A stretch of DNA of 64,000 nucleotides. Source: Blastococcus capsensis. Its GTDB lineage: Bacteria; Actinomycetota; Actinomycetes; Mycobacteriales; Geodermatophilaceae. Both the position numbers and the translations under genes were made by a program. The notes beneath the pieces are model-generated. The model searched no databases, was not told where the DNA came from, and saw only the letters and a program-made list of their open reading frames with translations. Numbering within the stretch: position 1 is the first letter of the stretch; every line of letters begins with the position of its first letter. Below, in pieces: positions 27,111 through 36,640 of the stretch. Location of the stretch: contig NZ_JASNNW010000004.1 of assembly GCF_030165005.1 (NCBI RefSeq), positions 115,377-179,376 on the forward strand, read 5' to 3'.

Positions 27111-28639
27111 GCGCGCACCTGCCCGGTGATCCGCTCGGCGGCCAGCCGGCCGCTGATCAGCACCATCGGCATCCCCACACCTGGCTGCACCGAGGAGCCG
27201 GCCAGCACCACGTTCTCCGGGCCGCGGCGGGGGAGCGTGGGCGTGCGGAAAGGGCCGGTCTGGCCGAAGGTGTGCGCCAGCGCGAAGGGGGTGCCGGCGG
27301 CCATGCCCTGGGCGGCCCAGGTGAGCGGCGTGTCCATGTGCTCGACCTCGATGGCGTCGGTGACCCCGGTGAACCCGCGTGCCTCCAGGGTGCCCAACAG
27401 CTCCTCGCGGTAGCGCGGGCCGAGCATGTCCCAGTTCAGGTCCGGGTTGCCGCCGCTGCGCGGGTCCAGGTTCGGCGTCGGGGCGACCACGCTGAGCACG
27501 TGCCCGCCCTCGGGTGCCAGTGAGCGGTCGGTCACCGAGGGCATGCTGATCAGCAGGCTCGGGTCGCTCATGATGTCTCCCCGCCGAGCCCCGGTGCCCC
27601 CGCCGAGCAGCCGCCGGCCCGGAGTCAGCTCGTCGAACACCTGCTCCCATGCGCCACCGAAGCTGATCGTGTGGTGCGCCTGGCCGCGCAGCTCGGCTCG
27701 GACCCCGAGGTGCAGCGCGACGCACGAGGGCGAGTACACCGGCCGGCGCGGCCCGCGGAGGCCCGGCACGAGGGTGTGGGGTGCGTCGGTGGTGACGACG
27801 ACGGCGTCGGCGGGCAGCCGGTCGCCGTCGGCCAGGACGACGGCGTCCACCCGGCCGCCGGCCGTGCTCAGCCCCGCGACGGCCTCCCCGTACCGGAACT
27901 CGACCCCGGCATCGGCCGCGGCGGCGGCCAGGGCGCGCGGTACCGCGGCGATGCCGCCGACCGGGTGCCGGACGCCGGCGCCGATGTCGAGCTGCGCGAT
28001 CACCGCGTAGGCGGCGATGGCCCGGAACGGGCTCACCCCGGCGTAGAGCGCCTGGAAGCTGAACAGCCGGCGCAGCCGGTCGTCGGCGAAGTACTTCCCG
28101 ACGTGCCGGGACAGCCGGCCGAACCCGCCGCGCCGGGCGAGGGTGAGCAGCTCCGGGCCCAGCAGGTCCAGCGGGGAGTCGAGGTTCCGGTCGATGAAGG
28201 CGTTCAGCTGCAGGCGGTACAGCTCGGCCAGGTCGGCCAGGTAGCGGCGCAGGGCGGCGGCCTCGCCCGGCCCGCACAGCGCGGCGACCTCCGCGGCGAA
28301 GGCGTCCGGATCGGCGTGCACGTCCAGGTGGCTGCCGTCGGCGAACTGCGCCCGGTAGCTGGTCTGCAGGGGCACCATGGTCAGCCGGTCCTCGAGCGTC
28401 TCGCCGACGGCGGCGAGGGTGTCGGCGAGGACCTCCGGTGCGGTGAACACCGAGGGGCCGGTGTCCAGCGCGTAGCCCGACCGCTCCACCCGGCCCGCGC
28501 GCCCGCCCGGCCCGTCGCCGCGCTCGACCACCGTCACCTCGCGGCCGGCCCCGCGCAGGCGGAGCGCGGCGGCCAGCCCGGCCAGCCCCGCGCCGACGAC
28601 GACGACCCGGTCGGTGCGCCCGGGGACGCGGCGGACCAT
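27107..28639 (-). CDS. crtI: Phytoene desaturase
   Basis: FAD-dependent desaturation of phytoene, normally in four steps to lycopene. The 510-residue protein has the N-terminal dinucleotide fold VVVVGAGLAGLAAALRL (12-28) with acidic ER partner, GPGGRAGR, and the C-terminal CrtI signature GPENVVLAGSSVQPGVGMPMVL near 480-500. ATG 28639 overlaps the crtE stop by 1 nt, and its own stop overlaps crtB. The length is normal for bacterial CrtI; the number of desaturation steps is not readable. Confidence 0.93.
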   Translation of the reverse strand: MVRRVPGRTDRVVVVGAGLAGLAAALRLRGAGREVTVVERGDGPGGRAGRVERSGYALDTGPSVFTAPEVLADTLAAVGETLEDRLTMVPLQTSYRAQFADGSHLDVHADPDAFAAEVAALCGPGEAAALRRYLADLAELYRLQLNAFIDRNLDSPLDLLGPELLTLARRGGFGRLSRHVGKYFADDRLRRLFSFQALYAGVSPFRAIAAYAVIAQLDIGAGVRHPVGGIAAVPRALAAAAADAGVEFRYGEAVAGLSTAGGRVDAVVLADGDRLPADAVVVTTDAPHTLVPGLRGPRRPVYSPSCVALHLGVRAELRGQAHHTISFGGAWEQVFDELTPGRRLLGGGTGARRGDIMSDPSLLISMPSVTDRSLAPEGGHVLSVVAPTPNLDPRSGGNPDLNWDMLGPRYREELLGTLEARGFTGVTDAIEVEHMDTPLTWAAQGMAAGTPFALAHTFGQTGPFRTPTLPRRGPENVVLAGSSVQPGVGMPMVLISGRLAAERITGQVRA

Positions 28640-29766
28640 CAGGCGGTACGCGTGGTCGCGGCGACCGCGAGCGCATCCAGCGCGGCGCGGGCGTCGTCGG
28701 CGATCGGCGCCTCGGCGATGGCCTCGCGGGCCTCGGCGGTGCGCCTGGTGATGCGCTCCTCCACCCGGTCGCGCGCGCCGGTGTCCACCAGCAGCTCGCG
28801 CAACGCCTCGAACTCCTCCGTGCCGGCGTCGGGGTTGCCCAGCAGGCCGCCGAGCAACCGGCGGCCGGCGTCGTCCGTCGCTTCCTCGGCCAGCGCGATC
28901 AGCAGCGTCTGCTTCCCCTCGCGCAGGTCGTCGTCGGCGGACTTGCCGGTGACCTCCGGGTCGCCGAAGACGCCGAGCAGGTCGTCGCGCAGCTGGAAGG
29001 CCTCGCCCAGGGGCAGGCCGATGGCGGCGAACGCCTCCGCCACGGCGGGGCCCGCCCCGGCGATCGCCGCGCCGAACTGCAGCGGGCGCTGCACCGTGTA
29101 GCCGGCGCTCTTGTAGCGGGCCACGGTCAGCGCGCCGTCGGGGCCGGGGAGCCCCCCGGCGGCGCGCAGCAGGTCGAGGTACTGGCCGGCGGTGACCTCG
29201 GTGCGCATGGTGTCCCAGACCGCACGGGCGCGGCCCAGCGCCGCCTCGGAGATGCCGGAGCAGCGGAGCATCTCGTCGGACCAGACCAGCGCCAGGTCGC
29301 CCACCAGGATGGCCGCGCCCACGCCGAACAGCTCCCGGTCGCCGGAGAACCCGTGGGTGGTGTGCCGGTCGGCGAAGCCGACGTGCGTGGTCGGCCGTCC
29401 CCGGCGGGTGCCGGCGTCGTCCATGACGTCGTCGTGCACCAGCGCGCTCGCGTGGAAGAACTCCAGCGCGGCGACCGCATGGAGCACCGCGCCGTCGTCC
29501 TCGGCGGGGCCTCGACCATCGGCGGGCGCGCCGCGCCAGCCCCAGTAGGCGAAGGAGGGGCGCAGCTTCTTCCCGCCCGCGGCGACCGCGCGGATCTCGT
29601 CGACGACCGGTACCAGGCTCGGGTCCATGCCCGCGAGGGTGGCCCGCTGCATCTCGAGGAAGTCGGTGAGCGCGGCGGCGACGGCGGCCCGGAGCCGGTC
29701 GAGGTCGGCGGCGTCCGACAGAGGTAGGGGGCGGGCGGACTCGCGCTGCTGCGCCCCTGCGGTCAT
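28639..29766 (-). CDS. crtE: Geranylgeranyl diphosphate synthase (IdsA/CrtE type)
   Basis: Elongates farnesyl or shorter allylic diphosphates to C20 for carotenoids. A 375-residue trans-prenyltransferase with GGKKLRP (64-70), first aspartate motif DDVMDD (112-117) and second motif [10 protein letters not shown] near 255-264; GQYLDL and [12 protein letters not shown] are also typical. ATG 29766 is first in the crtE-crtI-crtB operon. The position next to metF agrees with idsA2 (Rv2173) beside Rv2172c in mycobacteria, so the carotenoid genes have joined an ancestral prenyltransferase locus. Confidence 0.92.
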   Translation of the reverse strand: MTAGAQQRESARPLPLSDAADLDRLRAAVAAALTDFLEMQRATLAGMDPSLVPVVDEIRAVAAGGKKLRPSFAYWGWRGAPADGRGPAEDDGAVLHAVAALEFFHASALVHDDVMDDAGTRRGRPTTHVGFADRHTTHGFSGDRELFGVGAAILVGDLALVWSDEMLRCSGISEAALGRARAVWDTMRTEVTAGQYLDLLRAAGGLPGPDGALTVARYKSAGYTVQRPLQFGAAIAGAGPAVAEAFAAIGLPLGEAFQLRDDLLGVFGDPEVTGKSADDDLREGKQTLLIALAEEATDDAGRRLLGGLLGNPDAGTEEFEALRELLVDTGARDRVEERITRRTAEAREAIAEAPIADDARAALDALAVAATTRTA

Positions 29767-29967
29767 GGAGTGAGTATCGCCCAACACGGTGGGGCGCGGC
29801 CCCACCAGCAGGGTGCCTGCCGTGCTCCGCTGCATCGCTGCTCCCGTCCGAGGTCTGCGGTCCAGGGTCTGTTCGGTGCCCCGCCGGTCCGTGGATGCAC
29901 CTCGGCGGGCGAAGTGCGGCGGTACGGCCGAGGGAGTCCGCGGACGGCCGCCGTACCCTCGGATGCC

Positions 29968-30873
29968 GTGACCCCGACCGTTCGCGAGCTGCTCGCCACC
30001 GGCCGCCCGACGTGGTCGTTCGAGTTCTTCCCGCCGAAGACGCCGGCGGGGGAGGAGCAGCTCTGGACGGCGCTGCGCGAACTCGAGCGGCTGCGCCCGT
30101 CGTTCGTGTCGGTGACCTACGGGGCCGGTGGCTCCACCCGCGAGGGCACCGTCGCGATGACCGAGCGGATCGCCGCCGAGACGACGATGACTCCGCTCGC
30201 GCACCTGACCGCCGTCGACCACAGCGTCGCCGAGCTGCGCCACGTGGTGAGCCGGCTCGCGGCCGCCGGCGTCCGCAACGTCCTGGCGCTGCGCGGGGAC
30301 CCGCCGGGTGCCGACCCGCAGGGGGAGTGGGTCGCCCACCCGGAAGGCCTGCGGTACGCCTCCGAGCTCGTGGAGCTGATCCGTTCGATCGGTGACTTCA
30401 GCGTGGGGGTCGCCGCCTTCCCCGAGAGGCACCCGCGCTCGCCGGACTTCGACACCGACGTCGAGATGTTCGTGGCCAAGTGCCGGGCGGGCGCGGACTT
30501 CGCGGTCACGCAGATGTTCTTCCGGGCCGAGGACTACCTGCGCCTGCGCGACCGCGTCGCCGCGCGCGGGTGCGAGGTGCCGATCATCGCCGGGGTGATG
30601 CCGGTGACCAACGTGCGGCAGATCACCCGCATCGTGGAGCTGTCCGGCCAGGCGTTCCCGGCGGACCTGGCCGAGCGGTTCTCCGAGCTCGACGGCGAGC
30701 GCCCCGAGGACAAGGCCGCGGTCCGCGCCTACGGCGTGGACGTCGCCACCGACCTCGGCTGGCAGCTGCTGGACGAGGGCGTGCCCGGCATCCACTTCAT
30801 CACCATGAACCGGTCGACGGCGACGCGTGAGATCTACACCAACCTCACCGCCGGCCGCCAGGTTCCGCCCTGA
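29968..30873 (+). CDS. metF: Methylenetetrahydrofolate reductase
   Basis: Reduces 5,10-methylene-THF to 5-methyl-THF for methionine synthesis. The 301-residue flavoprotein barrel begins with [17 protein letters not shown] (14-30); it has [44 protein letters not shown] and [14 protein letters not shown] 29968 is chosen because the frame upstream lacks similarity. It is divergent from crtE; the 201 bp between them should hold both promoters. The last 29 nt overlap the convergent hypothetical gene. Confidence 0.93.
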   Translation: MTPTVRELLATGRPTWSFEFFPPKTPAGEEQLWTALRELERLRPSFVSVTYGAGGSTREGTVAMTERIAAETTMTPLAHLTAVDHSVAELRHVVSRLAAAGVRNVLALRGDPPGADPQGEWVAHPEGLRYASELVELIRSIGDFSVGVAAFPERHPRSPDFDTDVEMFVAKCRAGADFAVTQMFFRAEDYLRLRDRVAARGCEVPIIAGVMPVTNVRQITRIVELSGQAFPADLAERFSELDGERPEDKAAVRAYGVDVATDLGWQLLDEGVPGIHFITMNRSTATREIYTNLTAGRQVPP

Positions 30874-31498
30874 GCGTGCCCTCGAGCAGGTCCGCGGCGC
30901 GCGCGGCGGCGCGGCGCAGGGCCACGCGCTCGGCGGCGTAACCGCCGAGCACGCCGACGACCGGCAGGTTCGACAGGCCGCGGGCGAGCAGCCGGCCCTT
31001 GGGCCGGGCGTCGAGGGCGGCGTCGATCCGGGCGAGCAGCCGGGCCGCGCGCCACAGCGTGCGGGCGGCGCCCTTCGCCCCGCGGCGCTCCCCGCGGGGG
31101 CCGAGCGTCCCCTCCACGTAGGTGCCCCTGGTGCGGGCGAGCAGCGGCTCGACCCGCTCGGGCGGCAGCTCCCGGCCGAGGAGAACACGGGCCAGCAGAG
31201 AGATCCGCTCGGCCGGTGCCTCGACGCCGTGCTCGCCGGCGACGCCGAGCACCACCAGCGACTGCACCGCGGTGCCCACGGTGTTCTGCAGCGGCAGGAG
31301 GTCGGCGAGCTTGCCGGCCAACCGCGGGACGGCGGACACGCCTGCCGCCACCCGGGACACCCGCTCGGCCCACCACTGGTCGCGCTCGGCACGCGACAGC
31401 GACGGTGGGCGGCCCAGCCGGGTCGCCAGCGGGGTCAGCAGCCGGTCGACCCGGCGCAGGACGTCGACGACGACGGCGTCACTGAGGGGGGCAGCCAT
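30845..31498 (-). CDS. Hypothetical actinobacterial protein
   Basis: A 217-residue protein from ATG 31498; two further in-frame starts lie up to 36 nt upstream and cannot be excluded. It is mostly helical, with moderately hydrophobic segments [24 protein letters not shown] and [19 protein letters not shown], reminiscent of EcsC-like proteins but too weak to name. The 3' end overlaps metF by 29 nt. No function is proposed. Confidence 0.7.
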   Translation of the reverse strand: MAAPLSDAVVVDVLRRVDRLLTPLATRLGRPPSLSRAERDQWWAERVSRVAAGVSAVPRLAGKLADLLPLQNTVGTAVQSLVVLGVAGEHGVEAPAERISLLARVLLGRELPPERVEPLLARTRGTYVEGTLGPRGERRGAKGAARTLWRAARLLARIDAALDARPKGRLLARGLSNLPVVGVLGGYAAERVALRRAAARAADLLEGTLRAEPGGRR

Positions 31499-31560
31499 GG
31501 GAGCGGGCATGCCCCGGCGCCCGGTCGCCGACACCCGGTGCCGAAGTGCGTGGCGGGCGC

Positions 31561-33768
31561 TCAGTACGGCGGCGGCGAGGTGGTGGCGACCAGACCGCTG
31601 GGTGTGGTGACGGTGAGCGTGCCGTCGGTGCCGAGGTCGTGCCGCCAGCCCGGAGCCTGGTGCTTGCCGCGGTGGTCGGTGGTGCAGTAGCCGACCAGGT
31701 TACCGGCACTGGTGGGGCCGGCCGGGTACGGCCGGTGGTGATCGAGCTCGCCACCGCGGGGCACCCGTCGACGACAGCCGGGGAACCTGCAGCGTCGATC
31801 CCGGGCGCGCACCCACCGATCCAGCTCCGCCGAGGGGCGGTAGCCGGTGCTCGGCCCCGGGGCGCCGAGGCCGGGCCGGTCGGAGAGGTCGTGGCCGCAC
31901 CGGCCGGCGTCACGACGGCAGGCCGAGCGGCCGCAGCTGCCCGTGCGACGCAGGCGCGGCAGATCCGTCAGGGCGAGCAGGGTGCCGGACAACGCGTCGG
32001 TCAGTGCGATCCGCGGTCGATCGGCCAGCCCGCCTCCACCGGTGCTCTCCAGCAGGTCGGCAAGCCACGCCCGGTGGGTCTCGGACGCCGACCGCAGCGC
32101 GGCCAGGGAGTCCTCCGCTCCGGTGAGCCGTCCGCCGGGGCCCGCCTGCCAGTCGGCTTCGTCGGCGGCGTCGGCCGTGGCCGCGGTGCGGACGAGCCGA
32201 CGGGCGCGGGAGAGTTCCTGCTGCGCTCGCAGCACGGCGAGACCGGCGGCCTCGACCGCCTCGTCGGCCAGCATCCACCACCCGGTTCCCGGCGCGGTCG
32301 CCGCCGGCCCGGGCGGTATCGGCCCGGCCGGTACCGGCCCGGCCGGAGTGGGGGTTTCCTCCGGGGGGTTGTCGGCGTCCGGAGAGATGCCGTCCGGTGG
32401 TGGCACCGGGGGGTCACCGTGCCGCTCGCCCGGTCCCGCCGATGCCTGCGGTGGTGCGTTGCGCCGTCCGCGCCCGGGGGCCGCGGTGGCGTCCGTGCCG
32501 GCGTCGGTACGGGCGACCTCGAGGCCGACCTCCGGCTCGTGATTCGGCGGCAGGTCGCAGGTGGGGGCGATGTCGCCGTGGAGGTCGTCGCCGACGTCCG
32601 GGAGAAGGGCGAGATCGCCGTTGCCGTCGGGATCAGGGTCGACCAGTTCGCCGCTGAGCAGCCGGCGCTCCGTCTCGGCCAGCCACCGCTCCAGCTCGGC
32701 CTGCTCCTCCTCCTGCCATGACATCGAGCCGGGCGGCTGCTGCCGGGCCGGATCCGCGCCGTCGGAACCCGCCTGCCGACCGGTGAGTGCGCCCAGGAAC
32801 TGACGGACCATCTCGGCCGGCACCAGCTGACCGTCGATCTCGCCGGGACCGTCCCCGCCGGCGAGGGTGGCCAGCGACGCAACGACGGTGAGCAGCACCT
32901 GCACCGGCGGCAGGTCGGTCTCTCCGGGCCGCAGCACCAGGTCGAGCAGGCAGTCGACCATCTTCTGGCCCCGCGTGCGTGGATCGTCGTCGCCGTCCAG
33001 GGTTTCCGCGCATGCTGCCAGTGCCCGGTACAGCGCTTGCGCCTCGGGAAGGGTGGTGACCACCGTCAGGGCCGCCATGCCCTCGACGGTGCCGGGGCGG
33101 ATCGTGATGCCGCGTTCTCTCAGCGCCTTCTGCAGGTTGCGAGCCGCGGCTCGCGCGTCACGCCTGATGACCTCCCTGCGCGCCTTGTCGTTCAGCTGTG
33201 CCGGCGTCACGACCCGACCCGCGGCCCAGCGCAGCAGCTCGGCCTCGACCTCGGCGCGCACGCGGTCATCGGCGATCGGGGCGACCTTCTCCAGCATCGA
33301 CCACAGGTGCCCCGGGTGCAGCGCCCCGGCCTCCAGGGCGGCCAGGGTGCCGGGCAGCCGCTCCACGAGGGTCACCGACCGGGTGAGCTCCTTCTGGGCG
33401 GCCTCGGCGGAGACCGAGAGGGCGATCACGAGTTCCTGCGTCGCCCACTCGCTCACCCCGCGCAGCACCTCGGGGCGCGCGGCCCACCGCTCCGGACTCA
33501 TCGCGCCTGGCTCGCCCTGCGCGCGGTCACCGTCGGCGGGCCGGTCCGCGGCGAAGGTGGCCACCGCGCGGGCGCGCAGCGCGGTCTGCCGAGCGAACTC
33601 GCGGTCAGCGGCCTGCACCGCGCCGAGCGGACCCCCGGCCAGACCCACCGGCGGGGTGAATTCCGGCCACTCGGTGGACGCCTCGGCCGCGCGGCGCCGT
33701 CGTCCCGCGGCCACCGCCCGGGCGCGGGCGGTCGTGTACCAGTCGCTCACCGCGTCGGCGTCCGCCAT
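31561..33768 (-). CDS. DUF222 / HNH endonuclease, 13E12 repeat family
   Basis: A 735-residue member of the actinobacterial 13E12 family. The N-terminal DUF222 domain spans about 90-330 (ATQELVIALSVSAEAAQKELTRSVTL is typical); a long disordered, acidic and Pro/Gly-rich linker follows (370-500, with repeated PAGP/PPGP), then a second helical piece and a C-terminal HNH domain near 645-700 (RCRFPGC, ELDHH, NLVGYC, H). It probably nicks or cuts DNA; the biological role is unknown. It is controlled by an SOS box overlapping its -10 and is probably leaderless. Several 13E12 genes of M. tuberculosis are LexA-regulated. Confidence 0.9.
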   Translation of the reverse strand: MADADAVSDWYTTARARAVAAGRRRRAAEASTEWPEFTPPVGLAGGPLGAVQAADREFARQTALRARAVATFAADRPADGDRAQGEPGAMSPERWAARPEVLRGVSEWATQELVIALSVSAEAAQKELTRSVTLVERLPGTLAALEAGALHPGHLWSMLEKVAPIADDRVRAEVEAELLRWAAGRVVTPAQLNDKARREVIRRDARAAARNLQKALRERGITIRPGTVEGMAALTVVTTLPEAQALYRALAACAETLDGDDDPRTRGQKMVDCLLDLVLRPGETDLPPVQVLLTVVASLATLAGGDGPGEIDGQLVPAEMVRQFLGALTGRQAGSDGADPARQQPPGSMSWQEEEQAELERWLAETERRLLSGELVDPDPDGNGDLALLPDVGDDLHGDIAPTCDLPPNHEPEVGLEVARTDAGTDATAAPGRGRRNAPPQASAGPGERHGDPPVPPPDGISPDADNPPEETPTPAGPVPAGPIPPGPAATAPGTGWWMLADEAVEAAGLAVLRAQQELSRARRLVRTAATADAADEADWQAGPGGRLTGAEDSLAALRSASETHRAWLADLLESTGGGGLADRPRIALTDALSGTLLALTDLPRLRRTGSCGRSACRRDAGRCGHDLSDRPGLGAPGPSTGYRPSAELDRWVRARDRRCRFPGCRRRVPRGGELDHHRPYPAGPTSAGNLVGYCTTDHRGKHQAPGWRHDLGTDGTLTVTTPSGLVATTSPPPY

Positions 33769-33803
33769 GCTTCGAACATACGTTCGGCAAACCAGGAGTG
33801 CAA
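33769..33803 (-). promoter_or_regulatory. SOS box and leaderless promoter of the 13E12 gene
   Basis: Reading on the minus strand, -35 TTGCAC (33803-33798) and -10 TATGTT (33780-33775) are separated by exactly 17 nt, and the ATG begins 6 nt after the -10. The LexA-type palindrome CGAAC-N4-GTTCG (33773-33786) covers the -10, so LexA would block the polymerase directly. The box matches the actinobacterial SOS consensus TCGAAC-N4-GTTCGA except at one outer base. Confidence 0.85.
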
Positions 33804-33853
33804 GGCGGATTGGCAGGAATTCGCTGCTCAGTGGTCGTGCCGCGCCAGTGCGG

Positions 33854-34396
33854 TCACTGCGTGCCCGGCACCGGGTCGGGCGGCTGGCTGAGTGGTGCTC
33901 GGGTGCGGGTCATCAGGTCCAGCAGCTCCGTCATCGCCAGCCGGATGCCGGAGATCTCCTCGGGAAGCGATTGCATGCCGGGGTCACCCCGACCCGAGGG
34001 GTGTGCCGTCTCCGCGGTGAGCTCGTCGATCTCGGTGGCGCTGCGCTCGAGCCGCTCGAGTTCGGCGAGGTGCTGCAGTTCGGCGGACAACTGCGCCATC
34101 TGGTCTCGGTAGCGGATGAGCGCGTCAGCCCGGTAGCCCAGCTGTCGGGCGGTGTTCTCGAGCGCTTCCTGCTGGCGCTGCCAGTACTCGGCGGCAGGTC
34201 CCTCCGGACGGGAACCGAGTGCCTTGCGGGCATTGCGGATCCGCAGTGCCAGGTCGGTGATCTGGTCGACCTCTGCTCGCCCGTCGAAGGCCGCGCGGCT
34301 GGAAGCCAGGAAGGGGACGACCAGGCCGACTCGTGCACCGTCTCCGACCACGCCCGGCTGGCGACGCCGGCGACGCGTGCCTCGGTCGTGCCCCAT
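33854..34396 (-). CDS. Hypothetical coiled-coil protein
   Basis: A 180-residue protein from ATG 34396; the open frame upstream has no protein-like character. After a short basic N-terminus (DRGTRRRRRQ), most of the chain (45-165) is charged and helical with heptad-like leucines (YRDQMAQLSAELQHLAELERLERSATEIDEL), so a coiled-coil dimer is likely. No membrane span is present. It lies between the 13E12 gene's promoter and the R-M ruin. The function is unknown. Confidence 0.6.
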   Translation of the reverse strand: MGHDRGTRRRRRQPGVVGDGARVGLVVPFLASSRAAFDGRAEVDQITDLALRIRNARKALGSRPEGPAAEYWQRQQEALENTARQLGYRADALIRYRDQMAQLSAELQHLAELERLERSATEIDELTAETAHPSGRGDPGMQSLPEEISGIRLAMTELLDLMTRTRAPLSQPPDPVPGTQ

Positions 34397-34721
34397 GCCG
34401 TGAGGCTCGCTTCTGGGGACGACGGTGGAGTCAGGGGCGATGGCTGCTGGTGGCCTGACCGGCGCGTTACGCGGAGAAATGTGATGGCGCCGGCGATGAA
34501 GAGCCACCCTGCGCTCGGGTGGACCCTGTGAAGACGACCCACAGGACGACACTGATCGCCCACTGTTGCTCACGGGTGAGCCGCCTCCAGTCCGCGCCGC
34601 GCTGTTGTAGCCAAGCTGATCGATCGGCACGGCGCCGCCTCGGGACCGTTCGGGCAAGCGGTGCGACGACGATCTGGCCCATCGGTTAGGTAGCGCTTCG
34701 GCCAGAGCGGCCCGTCGGTCG
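34397..34721. other. Intergenic stretch without a supported gene
   Basis: No gene is supported in these 325 bp. A 71-codon open frame on the minus strand (34467-34682) has one hydrophobic helix (QQWAISVVLWVVF) but no ribosome site, and may be a gene fragment. A 14-bp palindrome GCTCACGGGTGAGC sits at 34568-34581. The stretch borders the R-M ruin and may be rearrangement debris. Confidence 0.5.
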
Positions 34722-35785
34722 TCACGCGGCCTTCCCCTCGTGCTTGCGACGAGCGGCCTTCCACGTCTCGGTGCTGATGATCTTCTGGACGGCGTCGGCG
34801 AAGGTCTCGTTCTCCAGCAGCGCATTCAGCAACTTGTTGGAGCTCTCCTGGTTCTGGAAGAGGGCGCCGGCGATGTCGTCCTTCCGGATGGTCAGGGAGA
34901 ACTGTTCCTCGGTGTTGTCCGCCGCCCGCTGCTGCACGTCCTCGTCGTCGGACAGGTGGCTGGGTACGCCGACGTAGATGAGCAGGCTCTCGGCCTGGCT
35001 GAGGTCGATGCCGTGCGCGGCGTTGAACGTGTCGATGAGCTCGGAGAGCTTGACCATCAGCGCCTCCTCGACGGTTCCGCCGCGGCCCTCGCCGGTGAAG
35101 CTCTCGATCTCGCCGCTGCTCTCGCCGGGGATGTTGCTGCCGCTGGTCTGCACCCCGGCCTGGTGGCCGAGGAACTCCAGCGCGGTGTCGCCGAGGTCGA
35201 TCGAGCCACCGCCGCCGGTGGGCTCCTTCAGCTTGGCCAGCAGCAGTTTTCCGTAGAGGTACAGGCTCTCCAGCTCGTCGTCGCTGAATTTCATGACCTG
35301 GCCGAGGAGCGCGTACGCCCGGACGAACGCCTTGAGCGCGTCGGTCGCGGGTGACGTACTCGTCCACGTCTTCGGTGAGCGGCACGTTCTCGTTGTCGCG
35401 CAGGTCGGGATCGGGGAGCGGCTGGCCCTTCTTGTCGGTCACCACCGGCGCCTCCGGGTCGGCCACCGCGGCCGCGCCCAGCACCGCCTTCTTGAGCGCC
35501 GGCGAAAGGCCGACCTGGCCGCGCGCACGGCCTCGACCGTCTTCTGGGTCACCGTCCAGCGGCGGCGCAGCGGTCGCTCCACGGTGATCCGGCGGAAGCC
35601 GAAGGTGTCGTCGTCGATGACCTTCACCCGCTCGTCGGCGTCGGCCAGCTCCAGCACGTCGGAGTAGAGCCGGGTGACCTCGTCGATGTGCGCGTCGTCC
35701 AGGTACTTGCGCTTGTCGCCCGAGGACTTCCGCATCTTCGACCACTCGCCGCGGGCGTCGATCAGCGCGACCTTGCCCGCGCTCT
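34722..35785 (-). pseudogene. Ruined type I restriction-modification locus (hsdM fragment fused to hsdR tail)
   Basis: Reading leftwards from 35785, about 85 codons match the late part of HsdM (LIDARGEWSKMRKSSGDKRKYL, then DTFGFRRITVERPLR). A frameshift near 35520 moves the reading to SPALKKAVLGAAA...PDPDLRDNENVPLTEDVDEYV, the next HsdM segment. Near 35345 the sequence jumps, with another frame change, into the C-terminus of HsdR (ALKAFVRAYALLGQVMKFSDDELESLY to SLTIRKDDIAGALFQNQ...). The HsdM N-terminal methylase motifs and C-terminus, all of HsdS and the HsdR nuclease-helicase are deleted. A stop codon lies directly upstream at the fragment's edge. The 190-codon HsdR tail remains open and might still be translated. 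Confidence 0.88.
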
Positions 35786-35911
35786 AAGGGTCTACCTGAC
35801 GACGTGGCCCTGGCGGGTCAGGCGCCCGGTCGGCGTGAGTCCTGCGGCTGTCGGGGCATCCGGCTGTTCGCGTGCTGCACGAGTGTTCTGTACTAAACCG
35901 TGTCCAACTCG

Positions 35912-35928
35912 TACGATCGTGCGTCGTG
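35912..35928 (+). promoter_or_regulatory. -10 box and leaderless start of the RelBE-type pair
   Basis: TACGAT at 35912-35917 lies 8 nt before GTG 35926, the spacing expected for a leaderless transcript. It overlaps the palindrome ACGATCGT (35913-35920), a plausible site for antitoxin autorepression. The -35 is weak. Confidence 0.5.
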
Positions 35929-36174
35929 GCAAAGATGAACATCAGCGCGGCTCGGGAAAACCTGCCCGAGGCGGTCGCACTGTCGCGCACCGAAGCCGTG
36001 TTCCTCGAGCGTTACGGGCGGCCTGCCGCGGTGCTACTCAGCCCCGAGCGCTACGAGCAGTTGATGGATGCCCTGGAGGAGTCCGAGGACGTTGCCGCCT
36101 TCGATGTAGCCATGGCAGAAGAGGGTCCGAACATCCCTTGGGACCAGGTCAAGGTGGATCTCGGCTGGACGTGA
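35926..36174 (+). CDS. Antitoxin, Phd/YefM family
   Basis: An 82-residue antitoxin that should bind DNA through its N-terminal half and neutralise the toxin through its C-terminal half. The start MNISAARENLPEAVALSRTEAVFLERYGRPAAVLLSPERYEQLMD is the Phd/YefM fold; the acidic C-terminus (EEGPNIPWDQVKVDLGW) is the toxin-binding tail. GTG 35926 fits the -10 box 8 nt upstream, with ATG 35935 as alternative. Its stop overlaps the toxin's GTG. It sits 140 bp right of the ruined type I R-M locus. Confidence 0.88.
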   Translation: MAKMNISAARENLPEAVALSRTEAVFLERYGRPAAVLLSPERYEQLMDALEESEDVAAFDVAMAEEGPNIPWDQVKVDLGWT

Positions 36175-36443
36175 GCGAGCCCCCGAACACCTACCGGATC
36201 GAGGTCCGGCCAGCCGCCGCCCGAGTCCTCCGCAAGCTGGATCCCTCCGTCCGGCCGCGCATCCAAGGCGCGATCGCACTGTTGGCCCAGGATCCCCGCC
36301 CTCCCGCCGCCCGTGCGCTGGCCGGACGGCCCGGTTTCCGCAGCCGGGTTGGCGACTACCGCGTCATCTACGCGGTCCACGATGACGTACTGGTGGTCGT
36401 CGTCATCACTCTTGGCCACCGCCGCGAGGTCTACGACCGGTGA
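36171..36443 (+). CDS. Toxin, RelE/ParE family
   Basis: A 90-residue RelE-fold toxin, expected to be a ribosome-dependent mRNA interferase. Typical elements are YRIEVRPAAARVLRKLDPSVRPRIQGAIALLAQDPRPPAARALAG (strand plus helical pair) and FRSRVGDYRVIYAVHDDVLVVVVITLGHRREVYDR, with the basic and tyrosine residues of active RelE enzymes in place. It is coupled to the antitoxin by a GTGA overlap. No lesion is visible, so the pair is probably functional. Confidence 0.9.
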   Translation: MSEPPNTYRIEVRPAAARVLRKLDPSVRPRIQGAIALLAQDPRPPAARALAGRPGFRSRVGDYRVIYAVHDDVLVVVVITLGHRREVYDR

Positions 36444-36541
36444 GGACGACGAAGCCCATATGACGTCGAATCGCTGGCCGACCGATCTCGAACAGGCGTA
36501 CGTCGAGGCGTAGGACGACTGGGAGACCTCGGGTGAGCGTG

Positions 36542-36640
36542 CGGCGTGGGGAGGACAGCGACGGCGACGGACTCGCGGTCCCTCCAGGCAATGTCCAGCA
36601 GGACGTCGAACTCGACGAGGCAGGCCAGATCGGTCGGGTC
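36542..36640 (-). pseudogene. Possible decayed PIN-domain (VapC) toxin fragment
   Basis: Directly after the AbrB-type antitoxin stop, one frame reads ACLVEFDVLLDIAWRDRES. This resembles the N-terminus of VapC proteins (LVDSNVLLDI) with the first catalytic aspartate replaced, and has no start codon. Similarity fades after about 30 codons, towards the end of the convergent RelE gene. A truncated remnant is likely but short, so confidence is limited. Confidence 0.35.

Noticed and set aside
34568..34581. Palindrome GCTCACGGGTGAGC as an operator or attachment site.
   Set aside because: It is short, single and not associated with an intact gene or integrase; no mobile-element genes were found in the window.
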